Below the pieces are notes generated by a model, which made no database searches, was not told the origin of the DNA, and saw nothing but the letters and a program-made list of their open reading frames with translations. From Gammaproteobacteria bacterium HGW-Gammaproteobacteria-4 (lineage in GTDB: Bacteria; Pseudomonadota; Gammaproteobacteria; Xanthomonadales; Xanthomonadaceae): 50,803 nucleotides of DNA. This document shows positions 33,346-47,315 of the stretch, piece by piece. How positions within the stretch are numbered: position 1 is the first letter of the stretch; each line of letters starts with the position of its first letter. The DNA is taken from NCBI GenBank assembly GCA_002839995.1, contig PGZC01000009.1:1-50803 (forward strand), in the 5' to 3' direction. The position numbers were made by a program, and so were the translations under genes.

Positions 33346-34718
33346 TCTGCGACATCCTTGCGTTTGTCTTGCCCCTGCGCCTGCGTGCGACGCGCGCGCA
33401 GGGCGTCCAGTTTTTCCTTGAGTTTGGCCTCGATGCCGCGTGCCTGCGGACGATAATAGACGCGTTCGCCCAGCGCATCGGGAAACCCGGTCTGATCCAG
33501 CGCCACGCCGTCCGGCAGATCGGGATCGTACTGGTAACCCTTGCCGTAACCGAGTGATTTCATCAGTTGCGTCGGCGCATTGCGCAGGTGCAACGGCACG
33601 GCGGCGCTACCCTCGGCACGCACGTCGGCGCGCGCTGCGTTGAATGCGACATAGCCGGCGTTGGACTTGGCGGTACAGGCCAGATACAGCGTCACCTGCG
33701 CCAGCGCCAGATCTCCCTCGGGGCTGCCGATGCGGTCGAACGCGTCCCATGCCGCGATCGCCATTTCCAGCGCGCGCGGGTCGGCCAGGCCGATGTCTTC
33801 CACCGCCATGCGGGTCAGCCGGCGCGCCAGATAGGCCGGGTCGCAGCCACCGTCGAGCATGCGCAGCAACCAGTACAGCGCGGCATCCGGATTGGAGCTG
33901 CGCACGCATTTGTGCAATGCCGATATCTGGTCGTAGAACTGCTCACCGCCCTTGTCGAAACGTCGGGTACGATCGGCCAGCACCTGCGCCAGGGTGGTTT
34001 CGCCGATTACCGCAATGCCATTGGCGTCCGGTTCGGCCAACTCGGCCGCGATTTCAAGAAAGGTCAGCCCGCGACGCACGTCGCCATCGGCAGCAACCGC
34101 AATCTGCCGCAGCAAGTCCGACGCAATGCTTACCTGGAGTTGACCGATACCACGTTCGCTGTCCTGCAACGCCCGCTCCAGCGCCACGGTGATGTCCTCG
34201 GGGCTGAGCGCGTCGAGCACATGCACGCGGCAGCGCGAAAGCAGCGCCGAATTCAGCTCGAAGCTCGGATTTTCCGTTGTGGCACCGACAAACACGATGT
34301 CGCCGCGCTCGATATGCGGCAGGAAGGCGTCCTGCTGGGTCTTGTTGAAACGATGCACTTCATCGACGAACAGCACGGTGCGGCCGCCGGTGGCGAAGCG
34401 CGCCGAGGCTTCGGCCAGCACCGTGCGCACCTCGGGCAAGCCGGACAACACGGCGGACAGGGCGCGGAATTCGGCGTCGGCATAACGTGCCAGCAACCGC
34501 GCCAGCGTTGTCTTGCCGCAGCCGGGTGGCCCCCACAGGATCATCGAATGCACGTGCCCGCTTTCGACCGCGCGGCGCAGGGCCCGCCCCGGCGCAACCA
34601 GCCGTTCCTGGCCGACGATTTCATCGAGCGAACGCGGGCGCATGCGCTCGGCCAGCGGCATCGCGGCACTGACGGGGGCAAACAATTCCGGGGTTGGCGC
34701 TTTGCTGCGGCGTACCAT
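33342..34718 (-). CDS. rarA: Replication-associated recombination protein A (RarA/MgsA) AAA+ ATPase
   Basis: 458 residues from the ATG at 34718. The N-terminal MPLAERMRPRSLDEIVGQER is diagnostic for the RarA/WRNIP1 family. Walker A is GPPGCGKTT and Walker B is VLFVDEVHRF, followed by the sensor region FVGATTENPSFELN. The C-terminal part contains the tetramerisation region with YLPDDL-like YDPDLPDGVA. RarA acts at stalled replication forks and gaps. In this order it lies between lolA and crcB, a layout common in gammaproteobacteria. An upstream extension to 34805 overlaps lolA and is not conserved in style. Confidence 0.95.
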   Translation of the reverse strand: MVRRSKAPTPELFAPVSAAMPLAERMRPRSLDEIVGQERLVAPGRALRRAVESGHVHSMILWGPPGCGKTTLARLLARYADAEFRALSAVLSGLPEVRTVLAEASARFATGGRTVLFVDEVHRFNKTQQDAFLPHIERGDIVFVGATTENPSFELNSALLSRCRVHVLDALSPEDITVALERALQDSERGIGQLQVSIASDLLRQIAVAADGDVRRGLTFLEIAAELAEPDANGIAVIGETTLAQVLADRTRRFDKGGEQFYDQISALHKCVRSSNPDAALYWLLRMLDGGCDPAYLARRLTRMAVEDIGLADPRALEMAIAAWDAFDRIGSPEGDLALAQVTLYLACTAKSNAGYVAFNAARADVRAEGSAAVPLHLRNAPTQLMKSLGYGKGYQYDPDLPDGVALDQTGFPDALGERVYYRPQARGIEAKLKEKLDALRARRTQAQGQDKRKDVAE

Positions 34719-34755
34719 GTTCCCATCATGCCCGATGCAATGGGCGCGGCAAAGC

Positions 34756-35412
34756 TCAGCGCAGTGGGAACACTTCGGCAACATCGCCCATGTCGCCGAT
34801 GACATCAGCGCCGGCAGGCGGGGTGAAGCGGAACGTGTCGGCGGCCAGCACGGGGTTGCGCTGCCACTGCGAAAACACGATCACGGTGCGCTGGTCCAGG
34901 GCATCGCGCAGCTCCATCTGGCGCAGTTCGCCGTCGCTGAACCCGAGCCAGGCCTGTCGCAGTTGCGCGTCCTCGCCCTGTTGCGGCAGCAGCACCAGCC
35001 AGTTCAGCCCGTCATGATCGCCGCCCTCGCTGATCCTGAATTGGCGATCGAGCGCGGCGGGATCAATCAACGCCGCCAACGGGCTCTGCTGTTCCTCCGT
35101 GCTTTGCTGGCGCACCGAGACCTGTTCCAGATCGGGGTCGAACACCCAGACGTGATTGCCATCGGCCACAATCAGTTGCGGGAACGGCTGTGCATATTCC
35201 CAGCGAAACTGGCGCGGTTTGGCCAACACGATCCGACCCGTGGACGATTCGCTGAGCTGGCCCTGCGAATCGAACACCTGCTGGCTGAACTGGCCATCGA
35301 GCGCCGTGATGCCGCGGGTGAACCGGGCCAGTTGGTCGCGCGCTGCCGCGCTCGCGGATGCAGCGATTGCCAGCAACGCGAACGCGAAAAACAGTCGGGT
35401 CATCGAGCGCAT
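34756..35412 (-). CDS. lolA: Outer-membrane lipoprotein carrier protein LolA
   Basis: 218 residues from the ATG at 35412 (35403 is equally possible). A type I signal peptide (RLFFAFALLAIAASASA) is followed by DQLARFTRGITALDGQFSQQ, TGRIVLAKPRQFRWEY and VWVFDPDLEQV, which are classic LolA strands. The mature protein ferries lipoproteins through the periplasm from LolCDE to LolB. It lies between ftsK and rarA, as in many gammaproteobacteria. The normally short ftsK-lolA spacer here holds a ~167 bp dispersed repeat. Confidence 0.95.
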   Translation of the reverse strand: MRSMTRLFFAFALLAIAASASAAARDQLARFTRGITALDGQFSQQVFDSQGQLSESSTGRIVLAKPRQFRWEYAQPFPQLIVADGNHVWVFDPDLEQVSVRQQSTEEQQSPLAALIDPAALDRQFRISEGGDHDGLNWLVLLPQQGEDAQLRQAWLGFSDGELRQMELRDALDQRTVIVFSQWQRNPVLAADTFRFTPPAGADVIGDMGDVAEVFPLR

Positions 35413-35488
35413 GTGCTGTGCCAGAAAGAAAGGGAGAGACAGTGTGTGGGGTGGCCGCTGAATGTGCCGGAAATTGCGAAGCACCGCT

Positions 35489-35655
35489 GACTCGGGACTC
35501 GGGAGAAGTAAATGGTCCGCAAAAGACGCAAAGTTCGCAAAGAAGAACCCACATCTTTATTCGCTATTTTTGCGCCATTTGCGTTCTTTGCGGACTATCC
35601 GCTCTTGCTCTCGCTGGGACGAGGGACTTCATGATTGACGGGTTTTATAGCTGAC
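35489..35655. repeat. Dispersed palindromic repeat, copy 1 (ftsK-lolA gap)
   Basis: 167 bp. It aligns along its whole length with the 170 bp element at 42161-42330, at roughly 80% identity by eye. Internal arms GTCCGCAAAAGACGCAAA (35515-35532) and its near-complement at 35578-35595 match at 16 of 18 positions, so it can fold as a hairpin. No protein of its own is convincing. It resembles small mobile repeat units of the kind mobilised in trans. Confidence 0.75.
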
Positions 35656-35676
35656 TGTGGCGATCACAGGTTCCCA

Positions 35677-37995
35677 CTAACTGCGCGGCGGTGGCGGCGC
35701 CAGCACCTTGCGGTCGCCATTGTGCTCCGGCGCGGAGACGATACCGGCCGCCTCCATCGCCTCGATCAGCCGGGCCGCACGGTTGTAGCCGATCTTCAGC
35801 CGCCGTTGCACGCCGGAGATCGAGCCGCGGCGCGATTCGGTGACGATACGCACGGCTTCGTCGTAGAGCAGATCCGATTCGGGGTCATTGTTGTTCAGCG
35901 ACTCGGGCAAGCCGGTCGGCCCCACCACCACGCCGTCGCCCATGCTGTGCGTTTCTTCCAGCACGCCCTCGTAGTAATTCGGGCCACCCGCACTTTGCTT
36001 GAGGTGCTCGACCACACGATGCACTTCTTCATCGCTGACGAAGGCGCCGTGCACGCGCTCGGGCATGGCCGTGCCCGGCGGCAGATACAGCATGTCGCCG
36101 TGGCCAAGCAGGGTTTCGGCACCGGACTGGTCCAGAATCGTGCGCGAGTCGATCTTGGACGATACCTGGAACGCCATCCGGGTCGGGATATTGGCCTTGA
36201 TCAGACCGGTGATCACATCCACCGACGGCCGTTGCGTCGCCAGGATCAGGTGCATGCCGGCCGCACGCGATTTCTGCGCCAGCCGGGCGATCAGTTCCTC
36301 GACCTTCTTGCCGACGATCATCATCATGTCGGCGAATTCGTCGATGATCACGACGATGTGCGGCAACCCTTCCAGGGTCGGTACCGGCGCGGTCGAATCG
36401 GGAGCCGGCCGATACAACGGATCGGTCATCGGCTGACCGCTGTCGGCGGCATCCTTGACCTTGCGATTGAATCCGGCCAGATTGCGCACGCCAACGGCGG
36501 CCATCAGCTTGTAGCGCCGCTCCATTTCGGCCACACACCAGCGCAGCCCGTTGGCTGCCTCTTTCATGTCGGTGACCACCGGCGCGAGCAGGTGCGGGAT
36601 GCCCTCGTACACCGAAAGCTCGAGCATCTTCGGGTCGATCATCAGCAACCGCACATCCTTGGCGCTGGCCTTGTACAGCAAGCTCAGCACCATCGCATTG
36701 AGGCCGACCGACTTGCCCGAGCCGGTAGTGCCGGCGACCAGCAGATGCGGCATGCGCGCCAGATCGACCACGCTGGGGCGACCGGAAATGTCCTTGCCCA
36801 ACGCCAGCGCCAACGGCGACGCCAGCTTGTCGTATTCCTTGGAGCGGAGTATCTCGGAGAGGTAGATGATCTCGCGGCTGGCGTTGGGTATCTCTAGGCC
36901 GATCACCGACTTGCCCGGTATCACATCGACCACGCGCACACTCTTAACCGACAGCCCGCGGGCGACGTCCTTGTCCAGCCCCGATATCTGGCTGCCCTTG
37001 ATCCCCGGTGCCGGCTCCAGTTCGAAACGGGTGATCACCGGACCCGGATAGACCCCTACCACCTGCGCTTCGATGCGGAAATCGCGCAGCTTGAACTCGA
37101 TCTGGCGCGACAGGGTTTCCAGTGTTTCGGGCGAATAGCCCTTGGGTTGCGGCTTGGGGTCGTCCAGCAGCGATAGCGGCGGCAAGGCACCATCGCTATC
37201 GACATTGAACAGCGGGATTTGCTGCTCGCGCCGGGCGCGCTCGCTCTTCTCCACCACCGGCGCCGGCGGTGGCTCGATATGAACCGGCTCGCGTTTGGCG
37301 CGCTTTGCGGTTTCGACCCGCCGTACCTGGCTGCGCTCGTCGCGCTGCTGCCGACTTTGCCGCCATTGCAGCAGCGCTTGCGTACCCCGCTTCAGGGCGC
37401 GTCCCAGCCAGAGTACCAGTGCGCCGATACGATCCATCAGCGCAAACCAGGACAGACCGGTCGCCAGCGTCAGCGCGACAAAAAACAGGCCGAACAAGAA
37501 CAGGTTGGCGCCGACCGTACCTACGACATGCGCCAAGCCAACACCCACCAGTTGCCCGATCACGCCACCGGCGTCGGCCGGCAGCTCGCTCGCTGCGCCC
37601 CATTGCAACTGCGCCAGACCGGGAGCCACGATCAGCAGCAGCACCATGCCGCTCAAGCGCAAGGCCGGGGCCAGGTGTTCGGCATCGGGTTCGCGCCCGT
37701 GGGTGGCCAACCAGACCACACCACCCAGCGTTACCGGCAGCAGGTAGGCCATGTACCCGCTCAGGTAAAAGGCCAGATCGGCGATCCAGGCGCCGACGAT
37801 GCCGCCGAAATTGTTCAGCGCACCGGTGATGGATCCCGCGTGCGACCAGCCCGGGTCGTCGGGCGAATAGCTGATCAGGCACGCCAATAGATACAGCACC
37901 ACCGGCGCCGCCAGCAGCAAAGGAAGCTCACGCCACAGACTGGCCGGGCGATCGGCAGCAAACAACTTTGCGCGCGGAGCGTTGGCGGGTGGCAC
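35677..37995 (-). CDS. ftsK: DNA translocase FtsK
   Basis: 772 residues starting at a GTG. Four transmembrane helices fill residues ~20-180, followed by a charged Arg/Lys-rich linker. The motor domain has Walker [14 protein letters not shown] and Walker [15 protein letters not shown], and the gamma winged helix ends the protein with [20 protein letters not shown]. FtsK anchors at the division septum and pumps chromosomes to dif for XerCD resolution. The linker is short, as in SpoIIIE-sized FtsK, compared with 1329 residues in E. coli. A LexA-like palindrome lies 32 bp upstream. Confidence 0.97.
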   Translation of the reverse strand: MPPANAPRAKLFAADRPASLWRELPLLLAAPVVLYLLACLISYSPDDPGWSHAGSITGALNNFGGIVGAWIADLAFYLSGYMAYLLPVTLGGVVWLATHGREPDAEHLAPALRLSGMVLLLIVAPGLAQLQWGAASELPADAGGVIGQLVGVGLAHVVGTVGANLFLFGLFFVALTLATGLSWFALMDRIGALVLWLGRALKRGTQALLQWRQSRQQRDERSQVRRVETAKRAKREPVHIEPPPAPVVEKSERARREQQIPLFNVDSDGALPPLSLLDDPKPQPKGYSPETLETLSRQIEFKLRDFRIEAQVVGVYPGPVITRFELEPAPGIKGSQISGLDKDVARGLSVKSVRVVDVIPGKSVIGLEIPNASREIIYLSEILRSKEYDKLASPLALALGKDISGRPSVVDLARMPHLLVAGTTGSGKSVGLNAMVLSLLYKASAKDVRLLMIDPKMLELSVYEGIPHLLAPVVTDMKEAANGLRWCVAEMERRYKLMAAVGVRNLAGFNRKVKDAADSGQPMTDPLYRPAPDSTAPVPTLEGLPHIVVIIDEFADMMMIVGKKVEELIARLAQKSRAAGMHLILATQRPSVDVITGLIKANIPTRMAFQVSSKIDSRTILDQSGAETLLGHGDMLYLPPGTAMPERVHGAFVSDEEVHRVVEHLKQSAGGPNYYEGVLEETHSMGDGVVVGPTGLPESLNNNDPESDLLYDEAVRIVTESRRGSISGVQRRLKIGYNRAARLIEAMEAAGIVSAPEHNGDRKVLAPPPPRS

Positions 37996-38026
37996 GTCGA
38001 GAGTTTACCTTATAAATGCACGTTTA

Positions 38027-39225
<1,199 letters not shown>

Positions 39226-39247
39226 GTCGCACGCCTGAGCAATGTAG

Positions 39248-40396
39248 GTGAGTACGTTCCGCATCGTCCCTGCCCTGGCCGACATCGCGGCCACGGACTG
39301 GGATGGTCTGCGCGACGGCGACAATCCGTTCCTCGCGCATGCCTTCCTCGCCGGCCTGGAACAGACCGGCAGCCTGCGCCCGGACTGGGGCTGGCATGGC
39401 CATCACCCCACCCTGTGGCAGGACGGCGAATTGGTGGCGGCGGCACCAGGCTATCTGAAGACGAACTCGCATGGCGAGTTCGTTTTCGATCATGCCTGGG
39501 CAGCCGCCTATCAGCACCACGGGCAACCCTACTACCCGAAGTGGCTGATCGCAGTACCGTACTCGCCGGTGCCGGGGCCGCGGCTGCTGGCACGCACACC
39601 CGCGCTGCGCGCCGAACTGATTGCTGCAATCCTCACCCATGCGCGAGCGCAGCAACTTTCTTCCGTACACATCAATTTCTTGAGCGCCGGCGATTATGCG
39701 GCCCTGGGTGCTGAATGGTTGCCCCGCGAGGATGTGCAATACCACTGGCACAATCCGGGCCATTGGCGATGTTTCGACGATTTTCTCGCCGCGCTCAGCC
39801 ATAAAAAGCGCAAGAACATCCGCGCCGAACGCCGCTTGGTGGGTGCGGCAGGCGTTGAATTCAGGCGCCTGTCGGGGACACAGATCGGCGCACGTGAACG
39901 CGAGGCCATGTACGGCTTCTATCTGCGCACCTTCTTCGACAAAGGCAACTCGCCAGCATTGACCCCTGCTTTTTTCGAACACCTGATCCGCGCCCTGCCC
40001 GAGCAGGTGGTGCTGATACTGGCCGAGCGCGATCACGAGCCGATCGCAGGCGCACTGTGCCTGCGCAGCAGCGATCGGTTGTTTGGACGGTACTGGGGGG
40101 GCGCGGTGGACATTCCCGGACTGCACTTCGAGACCTGTTACTACCAGGGCATCGCGTATTGCCTGGAGCACGGCATCACCACCTTCGAACCTGGCGCCCA
40201 GGGCGAGCATAAAATCGCACGTGGCTTCGCTCCGGTCAGCACCCATAGCCGGCACTGGATCGCCGACCCGGCGTTTGCGCAAGCCATCGCCCATTGGTGC
40301 GCACAAGAACGCGCGTCGATAACGCGCTATCGTGAGCACCTATTGGCCCACAGCCCCTTTCGTCATGCTGAAACCACTTCCGCTACTCGATCCTGA
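39248..40396 (+). CDS. GNAT-fold protein of the DUF482/FemAB-like family
   Basis: 382 residues from a GTG start, 22 bp after trxB. Recognisable family features are NPFLAHAFLAGLEQTGSL at ~26-43, LVAAAPGYLKTNSHGEFVFD at ~62-81, LSHKKRKNIRAERR at ~182-195, and the C-terminal FEPGAQGEHKIARGF. This family is annotated as a peptidoglycan-biosynthesis-like or acyl-CoA transferase, but no reaction is established. The last 32 bases overlap the start of aat, so the two are co-expressed. Confidence 0.85.
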   Translation: MSTFRIVPALADIAATDWDGLRDGDNPFLAHAFLAGLEQTGSLRPDWGWHGHHPTLWQDGELVAAAPGYLKTNSHGEFVFDHAWAAAYQHHGQPYYPKWLIAVPYSPVPGPRLLARTPALRAELIAAILTHARAQQLSSVHINFLSAGDYAALGAEWLPREDVQYHWHNPGHWRCFDDFLAALSHKKRKNIRAERRLVGAAGVEFRRLSGTQIGAREREAMYGFYLRTFFDKGNSPALTPAFFEHLIRALPEQVVLILAERDHEPIAGALCLRSSDRLFGRYWGGAVDIPGLHFETCYYQGIAYCLEHGITTFEPGAQGEHKIARGFAPVSTHSRHWIADPAFAQAIAHWCAQERASITRYREHLLAHSPFRHAETTSATRS

Positions 40397-41123
40397 GCCC
40401 GACGCACCATTTCCGCCTGCACAGCTAGCGTTGCACGAACCGGACGGCTTGCTGGCCTTTGGCGGCGACCTGAGCCGGACCCGTCTGCTCAACGCCTATC
40501 GACGTGGCATTTTCCCGTGGTTTTCGGAGAACCAGCCGATCCTGTGGTGGAGTCCGAACCCGCGTTGTGTGTTCGACAGCGGCGCTATCCATCTGGCTTC
40601 ACGGTTTCGCCGCCGCCTGCGCCATTGTCGTTGGCAGGTCAGCGCCGATCGCGATTTTGCCGCGGTGATCGCGGGCTGCGCGCATGCGCCCCGCCGCGGC
40701 CAGGACGGCACCTGGATCACCCCGGAAATGAGCGCCGCGTTTCTCGACCTGCATGCCTGCGGCTGGGCGCACAGCATCGAAGTACGCGACGGCGATACGC
40801 TGGTGGGCGGCCTGTACGGATTGGCGATCGGGCAGATGTTTTTCGCCGAGAGCATGTTCAGCGCGCTGCCAGGCGCCTCGACACTGGCGCTGGCGGCATT
40901 GGCCTACCGCCTTTCGCAGTGGCGCTGGCCGTTGATCGACGCCCAGGTCTCGAATCCGCACCTGCTCGGCCTCGGGGCGAAAACCATGCCACGTGACACG
41001 TTTCTCGCCGAAGTGGCGCGGTTGACCGCATTGCCCTCGGCCGGGACCGGGTTCGCGGTGGCGTTCGGATCGGTGCCGGCCAACACGTTCGCAACACCCG
41101 AACCTTTGCGCCAGGCACGGTGA
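40365..41123 (+). CDS. aat: Leucyl/phenylalanyl-tRNA-protein transferase
   Basis: 252 residues from the ATG at 40365; a GTG at 40332 would add 11 residues. Signature segments are PDGLLAFGGDLS, RRGIFPWFSENQPILWWSPN followed by PR, WITPEM and GGLYGLAIGQMFFAESMFS. In most homologues the last reads FxGESMFS; here alanine replaces glycine. The enzyme transfers Leu or Phe from tRNA to N-terminal Lys or Arg of proteins, creating type 2 N-degrons that ClpS hands to ClpAP. The unusual clpS-clpA fusion 3.6 kb away is the downstream partner in that pathway. Confidence 0.96.
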   Translation: MLKPLPLLDPEPDAPFPPAQLALHEPDGLLAFGGDLSRTRLLNAYRRGIFPWFSENQPILWWSPNPRCVFDSGAIHLASRFRRRLRHCRWQVSADRDFAAVIAGCAHAPRRGQDGTWITPEMSAAFLDLHACGWAHSIEVRDGDTLVGGLYGLAIGQMFFAESMFSALPGASTLALAALAYRLSQWRWPLIDAQVSNPHLLGLGAKTMPRDTFLAEVARLTALPSAGTGFAVAFGSVPANTFATPEPLRQAR

Positions 41124-41180
41124 CATGGCACAATGCCCGGCTTATGACCGCGGCCGCGCCGCCACCAACTGAAGTGACGA

Positions 41181-41399
41181 ATGTCCAAGGACGATTGCAT
41201 AGAATTCGAGGGGACCATTCTCGAAGCGCTCCCGAACACCATGTTCCGGGTGAAGCTCGAAAATGGCCACGTGATTACTGCCCACATTTCCGGGCGCATG
41301 CGCAAGCATTACATCCGCATTCTTACCGGCGACAAGGTCAAGGTCGAGATGACTCCCTACGACCTCACCAAGGGCCGCATCACCTACCGCATGCGCTGA
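41181..41399 (+). CDS. infA: Translation initiation factor IF-1
   Basis: 72 residues, the standard length. The single OB-fold is shown by [40 protein letters not shown] and [22 protein letters not shown]-1 binds the ribosomal A site during initiation. The order aat-infA-(clp genes) is widely conserved in gammaproteobacteria. A short G+C-rich inverted repeat follows the stop (GCCGCAAGCGGC at about 41409) without a T-tract, so no terminator is claimed. Confidence 0.97.
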   Translation: MSKDDCIEFEGTILEALPNTMFRVKLENGHVITAHISGRMRKHYIRILTGDKVKVEMTPYDLTKGRITYRMR

Positions 41400-41486
41400 A
41401 CCAGCGCCGCCGCAAGCGGCTACGGCAAACGTCAACCAACACCTATCGCGCCGCCTGCCTGCAAACGGGGCAAGGCCACCCGGCCG

Positions 41487-42128
41487 TCACAAGGCGCGAT
41501 GCACCGCCTCGCCAAACAGCCCGGTGTGGTGGGCGCAGTCGTTCAAGCGCACGATGTCCAGACGATCGGCGCTCGGTCCCTCCAGCAGGTTCAAGGTTGC
41601 CGGCGCCTGCCGGAACCGCCACAGCTGGGCGAACGAAATGCCGAGCAGTCGGCACAGAATCAGCCGGTTTACCGCGTCGTGGGCAACCACCAGCAAGGTC
41701 TGGTCGTGGGCCAGGCCTTCGGTCGATCTGACGAATGCCGGCCAGACCCGGGCAAACACCTGATCGAGCGACTCTCCTTCCGGCATCTGCACCGTTTGCG
41801 GCGCGTCGCGCCACGCCTGAAACAATTCCGGATATTGTTCGGCAATCTCGCCCGCCAACTTGCCTTCCCATGTCCCGTGCGCGATCTCGCTCAAGCCCGG
41901 CTCCAGCGTGAGCATCCCGGCGCGATCGCCCAGAGCGAGTTCGGCTGTACGTCGCGCCCGTTGCAACGGCGAGGCTACGGCACGGTCGATGGTGACATCG
42001 ACCAAACGCTGTCCCAGCAAACCCGCCTGCCGCTCGCCGGCATCCGACAACGGAATATCGATCTGACCTTGATAACGGCCTTCGGCATTCCAGGGCGTTT
42101 CGCCGTGACGGGCGAGCAATATGCGCAT
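41487..42128 (-). CDS. Histidine phosphatase family (phosphoglycerate mutase-like) protein
   Basis: 213 residues. The catalytic RHGETPWN motif is at residues ~7-14, followed by GRYQGQIDIPLSDAGERQA. The second-half acid is near HGTWEGK and the second histidine is in LLVVAHDAVNR. Members act as cofactor-dependent phosphatases on sugars, alpha-ribazole phosphate or other small phosphate esters. The substrate cannot be told from sequence. A dispersed repeat lies between this gene and the clpS-clpA frame. Confidence 0.9.
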   Translation of the reverse strand: MRILLARHGETPWNAEGRYQGQIDIPLSDAGERQAGLLGQRLVDVTIDRAVASPLQRARRTAELALGDRAGMLTLEPGLSEIAHGTWEGKLAGEIAEQYPELFQAWRDAPQTVQMPEGESLDQVFARVWPAFVRSTEGLAHDQTLLVVAHDAVNRLILCRLLGISFAQLWRFRQAPATLNLLEGPSADRLDIVRLNDCAHHTGLFGEAVHRAL

Positions 42129-42160
42129 GATTCGTTACACCATCAGGGGATTGGGGGACG

Positions 42161-42330
42161 GACTCGCGGCTCGGGAAAAGCGAATGGTCCGCAAAGGACG
42201 CAAAGTTCGCAAAGGAGAGCCCACTTCTTGGTTTGTTTCGTTTTTTGCGCCCTTCGCGTTCTTTGCGGACTGTCCGCTCTTGCTCTTGCTGGGACGATGG
42301 ACCTCGTGAGTGACGGGCTTTACAGTTGAC
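42161..42330. repeat. Dispersed palindromic repeat, copy 2 (upstream of phosphatase gene)
   Basis: 170 bp, the same element and orientation as 35489-35655. Arms GTCCGCAAAGGACGCAAAG (42187-42205) and its complement ending at 42270 match at 17 of 19 positions, giving a long imperfect hairpin. The flanks (GGGACGATGGACCTC and TGACGGGCTTTACAG) are also shared between copies, so the unit is larger than the hairpin. The frames inside give only basic low-complexity peptides. Confidence 0.75.
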
Positions 42331-42410
42331 CACGTCGACCCGCCACGCAGCGTCGGCGCCGAAGTCCGCGTGGGCGCAGCCCTGCCATCCACACCGCTAC
42401 GAAGGCCCCC

Positions 42411-44948
<2,538 letters not shown>

Positions 44949-45011
44949 TGCATTCTCCTGAATGCCACAATATGGGTATCAGGGCGCGCATCGCAAGGGC
45001 CGAACGCGCGA

Positions 45012-45051
45012 GCGGGCAACCCGCAACACCTGACAGGTTGCGCGAGCCCGC
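45012..45051. repeat. Hairpin-forming inverted repeat in the clpS-clpA/NUDIX divergent region
   Basis: GCGGGC (45012-45017) pairs with GCCCGC (45046-45051), and inside it GCAAC (45023-45027) pairs with GTTGC (45037-45041) around ACCTGACAG. It is a two-part stem with an internal loop and lies in a 163 bp divergent spacer. It could be an operator or an RNA structure; no T-tract marks it as a terminator. Confidence 0.35.
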
Positions 45052-45111
45052 TGCCACGGCGTCATGATGCGCTCGTGTAACATTTACCCATTGCGAACCC
45101 GATCACAGCCC

Positions 45112-45585
45112 ATGAATCCCTCCGACAACGAGAGCGTAGCAATTTTTGCGCCAGACCTTACCGTGGCAACGGTGGTGGTGCGCGACGGGCGGCTGTTGAT
45201 GATCGAAGAGATGGTGCAGGGCCAGGCCGTCTTGAACCAGCCAGCCGGACATCTGGAACCCGACGAGACGCTGCAACAGGCCGCGATCCGCGAAACGCTC
45301 GAGGAATCCGGCTGGGATGTCGAACTGATCGATTTCATCGGCTGTTATCAATGGACCAGCCCGAGCGATGGACGCTCGTTCGTGCGCTTTGCCTTCTCCG
45401 GCCGTGCCTGCCGGCACCATCCGGAACGGCCGCTCGACGATGGCGTCATTCGCGCGGTCTGGATGAGCCCGAGCGAAATCAGCGACTGTGCCGATCGCCA
45501 TCGCAGCCCGCTGGTGCTGGCGGTGATCGACGACTTCCTCGCCGGCAAGCGATTGCCGCTGGCTGCCGTGCGGCAACTGGCATGA
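45112..45585 (+). CDS. NUDIX hydrolase (NudJ-like phosphatase)
   Basis: 157 residues from the ATG at 45112. The Nudix box [20 protein letters not shown] then SGW fits G-x5-E-x7-REUxEExGU. Length, the start [20 protein letters not shown] and the position directly before mnmA match NudJ (YmfB), a phosphatase acting on HMP-PP and nucleoside phosphates. The stop overlaps the mnmA start as ATGA. Confidence 0.9.
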   Translation: MNPSDNESVAIFAPDLTVATVVVRDGRLLMIEEMVQGQAVLNQPAGHLEPDETLQQAAIRETLEESGWDVELIDFIGCYQWTSPSDGRSFVRFAFSGRACRHHPERPLDDGVIRAVWMSPSEISDCADRHRSPLVLAVIDDFLAGKRLPLAAVRQLA

Positions 45586-46706
45586 GCATGACGCCGCAAA
45601 TCGTGGTCGGGGTTTCGGGCGGCGTCGATTCCTCGGTGGCAGCCCTGCTTCTTGCCCAGTCGGGTGCGCCGATTGCCGGTCTGTTCATGAACAACTGGGC
45701 GGAAGACGGCAGCGGCGACTGCCGTGCCGAAGATGACCGGCGCGACGCGGTAGCCGTGTGTGGCCGCATCGGCATCCCCTTCCATCACCGCGACTTCTCG
45801 CGTGAATACTGGGACGATGTGTTCACCCGTTTTCTCGACGAATACCGGGCCGGGCGCACACCCAACCCCGATGTGCTGTGCAACCGCGAGATCAAGTTCA
45901 AGTCGTTTCTGAATGCTGCGCATGCGCTGGGCGCAGAAGCCATCGCCACCGGCCATTACGCGCGCACTGCGAAGACCGGGGGACTGTGGCAGCTGCTGCG
46001 CGGACGCGACGCGGACAAGGATCAGAGCTATTTCCTGCACCAGCTCGGCCAGCAACAATTGGCGGCGACACGCTTCCCGATCGGCGATCTGGAAAAGCCG
46101 CTGGTACGGCAGATCGCCACGGAAGCTGGGCTCCCGACCGCCACCAAGAAGGACTCGACCGGCATCTGTTTCATCGGCGAGCGCAACTTTCGCGAATTTC
46201 TGGGCCGATACCTGCCGGCGCAGGCGGGCGAAATCCGCAGCATCGATGGCACCGTCGTCGGCCAACACAGCGGCGTCTTCTACTACACCATGGGCCAACG
46301 CGAGGGCCTGCAGATCGGCGGGGTGCGCGGCCGCGAGGCGACGCCGTGGTATGTGGTCGGCAAGGATGTGGCGAACAACATCCTGTACGTGGATCAGGGA
46401 ACCGACAGCCCATACCTGTATTCACGCTGGCTGCGCGCCAGCGCGCCGGCCTGGGTGTCCGGGTCGCCGCCCGGCCGTGTGCTCGACTGCACCGCCAAGG
46501 TGCGCTACCGCCAGCACGATGTGCCCTGTCGGCTGCGCGTGCTCGATGACGAAGACGCCATCGAAGTCGCGTTCGCCGAACCGCAACGCGCGGTAACCAG
46601 CGGCCAGTCGGTCGTGCTTTACCGCGGAGAAGTCTGTCTTGGCGGTGCCACCATCGAAACCAGCGATGCCCCAATGGAACGCCGTTTACAAGGATATGCT
46701 GCATGA
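45582..46706 (+). CDS. mnmA: tRNA-specific 2-thiouridylase MnmA
   Basis: 374 residues from the ATG at 45582. The PP-loop is [16 protein letters not shown]. The two catalytic cysteines lie in [14 protein letters not shown] and [13 protein letters not shown], and a GHYAR motif is also present. The enzyme adds sulfur to U34 of tRNAs for Lys, Glu and Gln. It is coupled to the NUDIX gene upstream and hflD downstream by ATGA overlaps, the same order as in E. coli (nudJ-mnmA-hflD). Confidence 0.97.
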   Translation: MSMTPQIVVGVSGGVDSSVAALLLAQSGAPIAGLFMNNWAEDGSGDCRAEDDRRDAVAVCGRIGIPFHHRDFSREYWDDVFTRFLDEYRAGRTPNPDVLCNREIKFKSFLNAAHALGAEAIATGHYARTAKTGGLWQLLRGRDADKDQSYFLHQLGQQQLAATRFPIGDLEKPLVRQIATEAGLPTATKKDSTGICFIGERNFREFLGRYLPAQAGEIRSIDGTVVGQHSGVFYYTMGQREGLQIGGVRGREATPWYVVGKDVANNILYVDQGTDSPYLYSRWLRASAPAWVSGSPPGRVLDCTAKVRYRQHDVPCRLRVLDDEDAIEVAFAEPQRAVTSGQSVVLYRGEVCLGGATIETSDAPMERRLQGYAA

Positions 46707-47311
46707 AAGACCGGGTACTGGCCTTGGCGGGCCTGATCCAGAGTTGCGATCTGGCGCGTCAGATTGCCGCCAATGGCGACGCGGAAACGACACCGCTGAC
46801 CGCCTGCATCAACAGCGTATTCGCTACCGATGCCGACGATACCTTGGCGGTGTATGGCGATATCGCTGCCTTGCAGCGCGGTCTGCGGCTGTTGCTTGCG
46901 CATCTGGAAGGCGACGCCAACCGCGACCCGGCACTGGCGCGGGTGGCGATTACGGTGCTGCACCTGGAGCGCCGCTTCGCCGCACGCAACGATGTCATCG
47001 ACCAGGTGCGCAAGGGTATCGAGGAGGTGCGCCGGCAATCCGCGCACTGGGGCAGCACCCACCCGACCGTGCTCACCCGCCTCGGCGAGCTGTACGCCGC
47101 CACCATCAGCACCTTGCGCCCGCGCATCCTGGTGCAGGGCAATCCGGTGTATCTGGGGCAGCCCACCATCGTCGCCGAGATTCGCGCGGTGCTGCTCGCC
47201 GCGGTGCGCTCGGCGCTACTGTGGCGGCAACTGGGCGGCAGCTATTGGGATTTGCTGTTTCGCCGTGCCGCGATGAGCCGCGCGGTGCGCGAGTGGTTGG
47301 GCGAGGCCTGA
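46703..47311 (+). CDS. hflD: High frequency lysogenization protein HflD homologue
   Basis: 202 residues. The all-helical HflD pattern is seen in [39 protein letters not shown] and [13 protein letters not shown] followed by [20 protein letters not shown]. In E. coli HflD is membrane-peripheral and influences lambda CII; its normal cell role is unclear. Its start overlaps the mnmA stop as ATGA. It converges with the response-regulator remnant only 4 bp away. Confidence 0.93.
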   Translation: MKDRVLALAGLIQSCDLARQIAANGDAETTPLTACINSVFATDADDTLAVYGDIAALQRGLRLLLAHLEGDANRDPALARVAITVLHLERRFAARNDVIDQVRKGIEEVRRQSAHWGSTHPTVLTRLGELYAATISTLRPRILVQGNPVYLGQPTIVAEIRAVLLAAVRSALLWRQLGGSYWDLLFRRAAMSRAVREWLGEA

Positions 47312-47315
47312 CCCG

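Noticed and set aside
33346-33500. Fluoride riboswitch before crcB
   Set aside because: crcB starts inside the rarA stop codon (ATGA), so there is no leader; no riboswitch-like pseudoknot was seen.
42135-42392. Small basic peptide frames within the dispersed repeat
   Set aside because: They arise from the palindromic CCGCAAAG repeats and occur on both strands without start signals.
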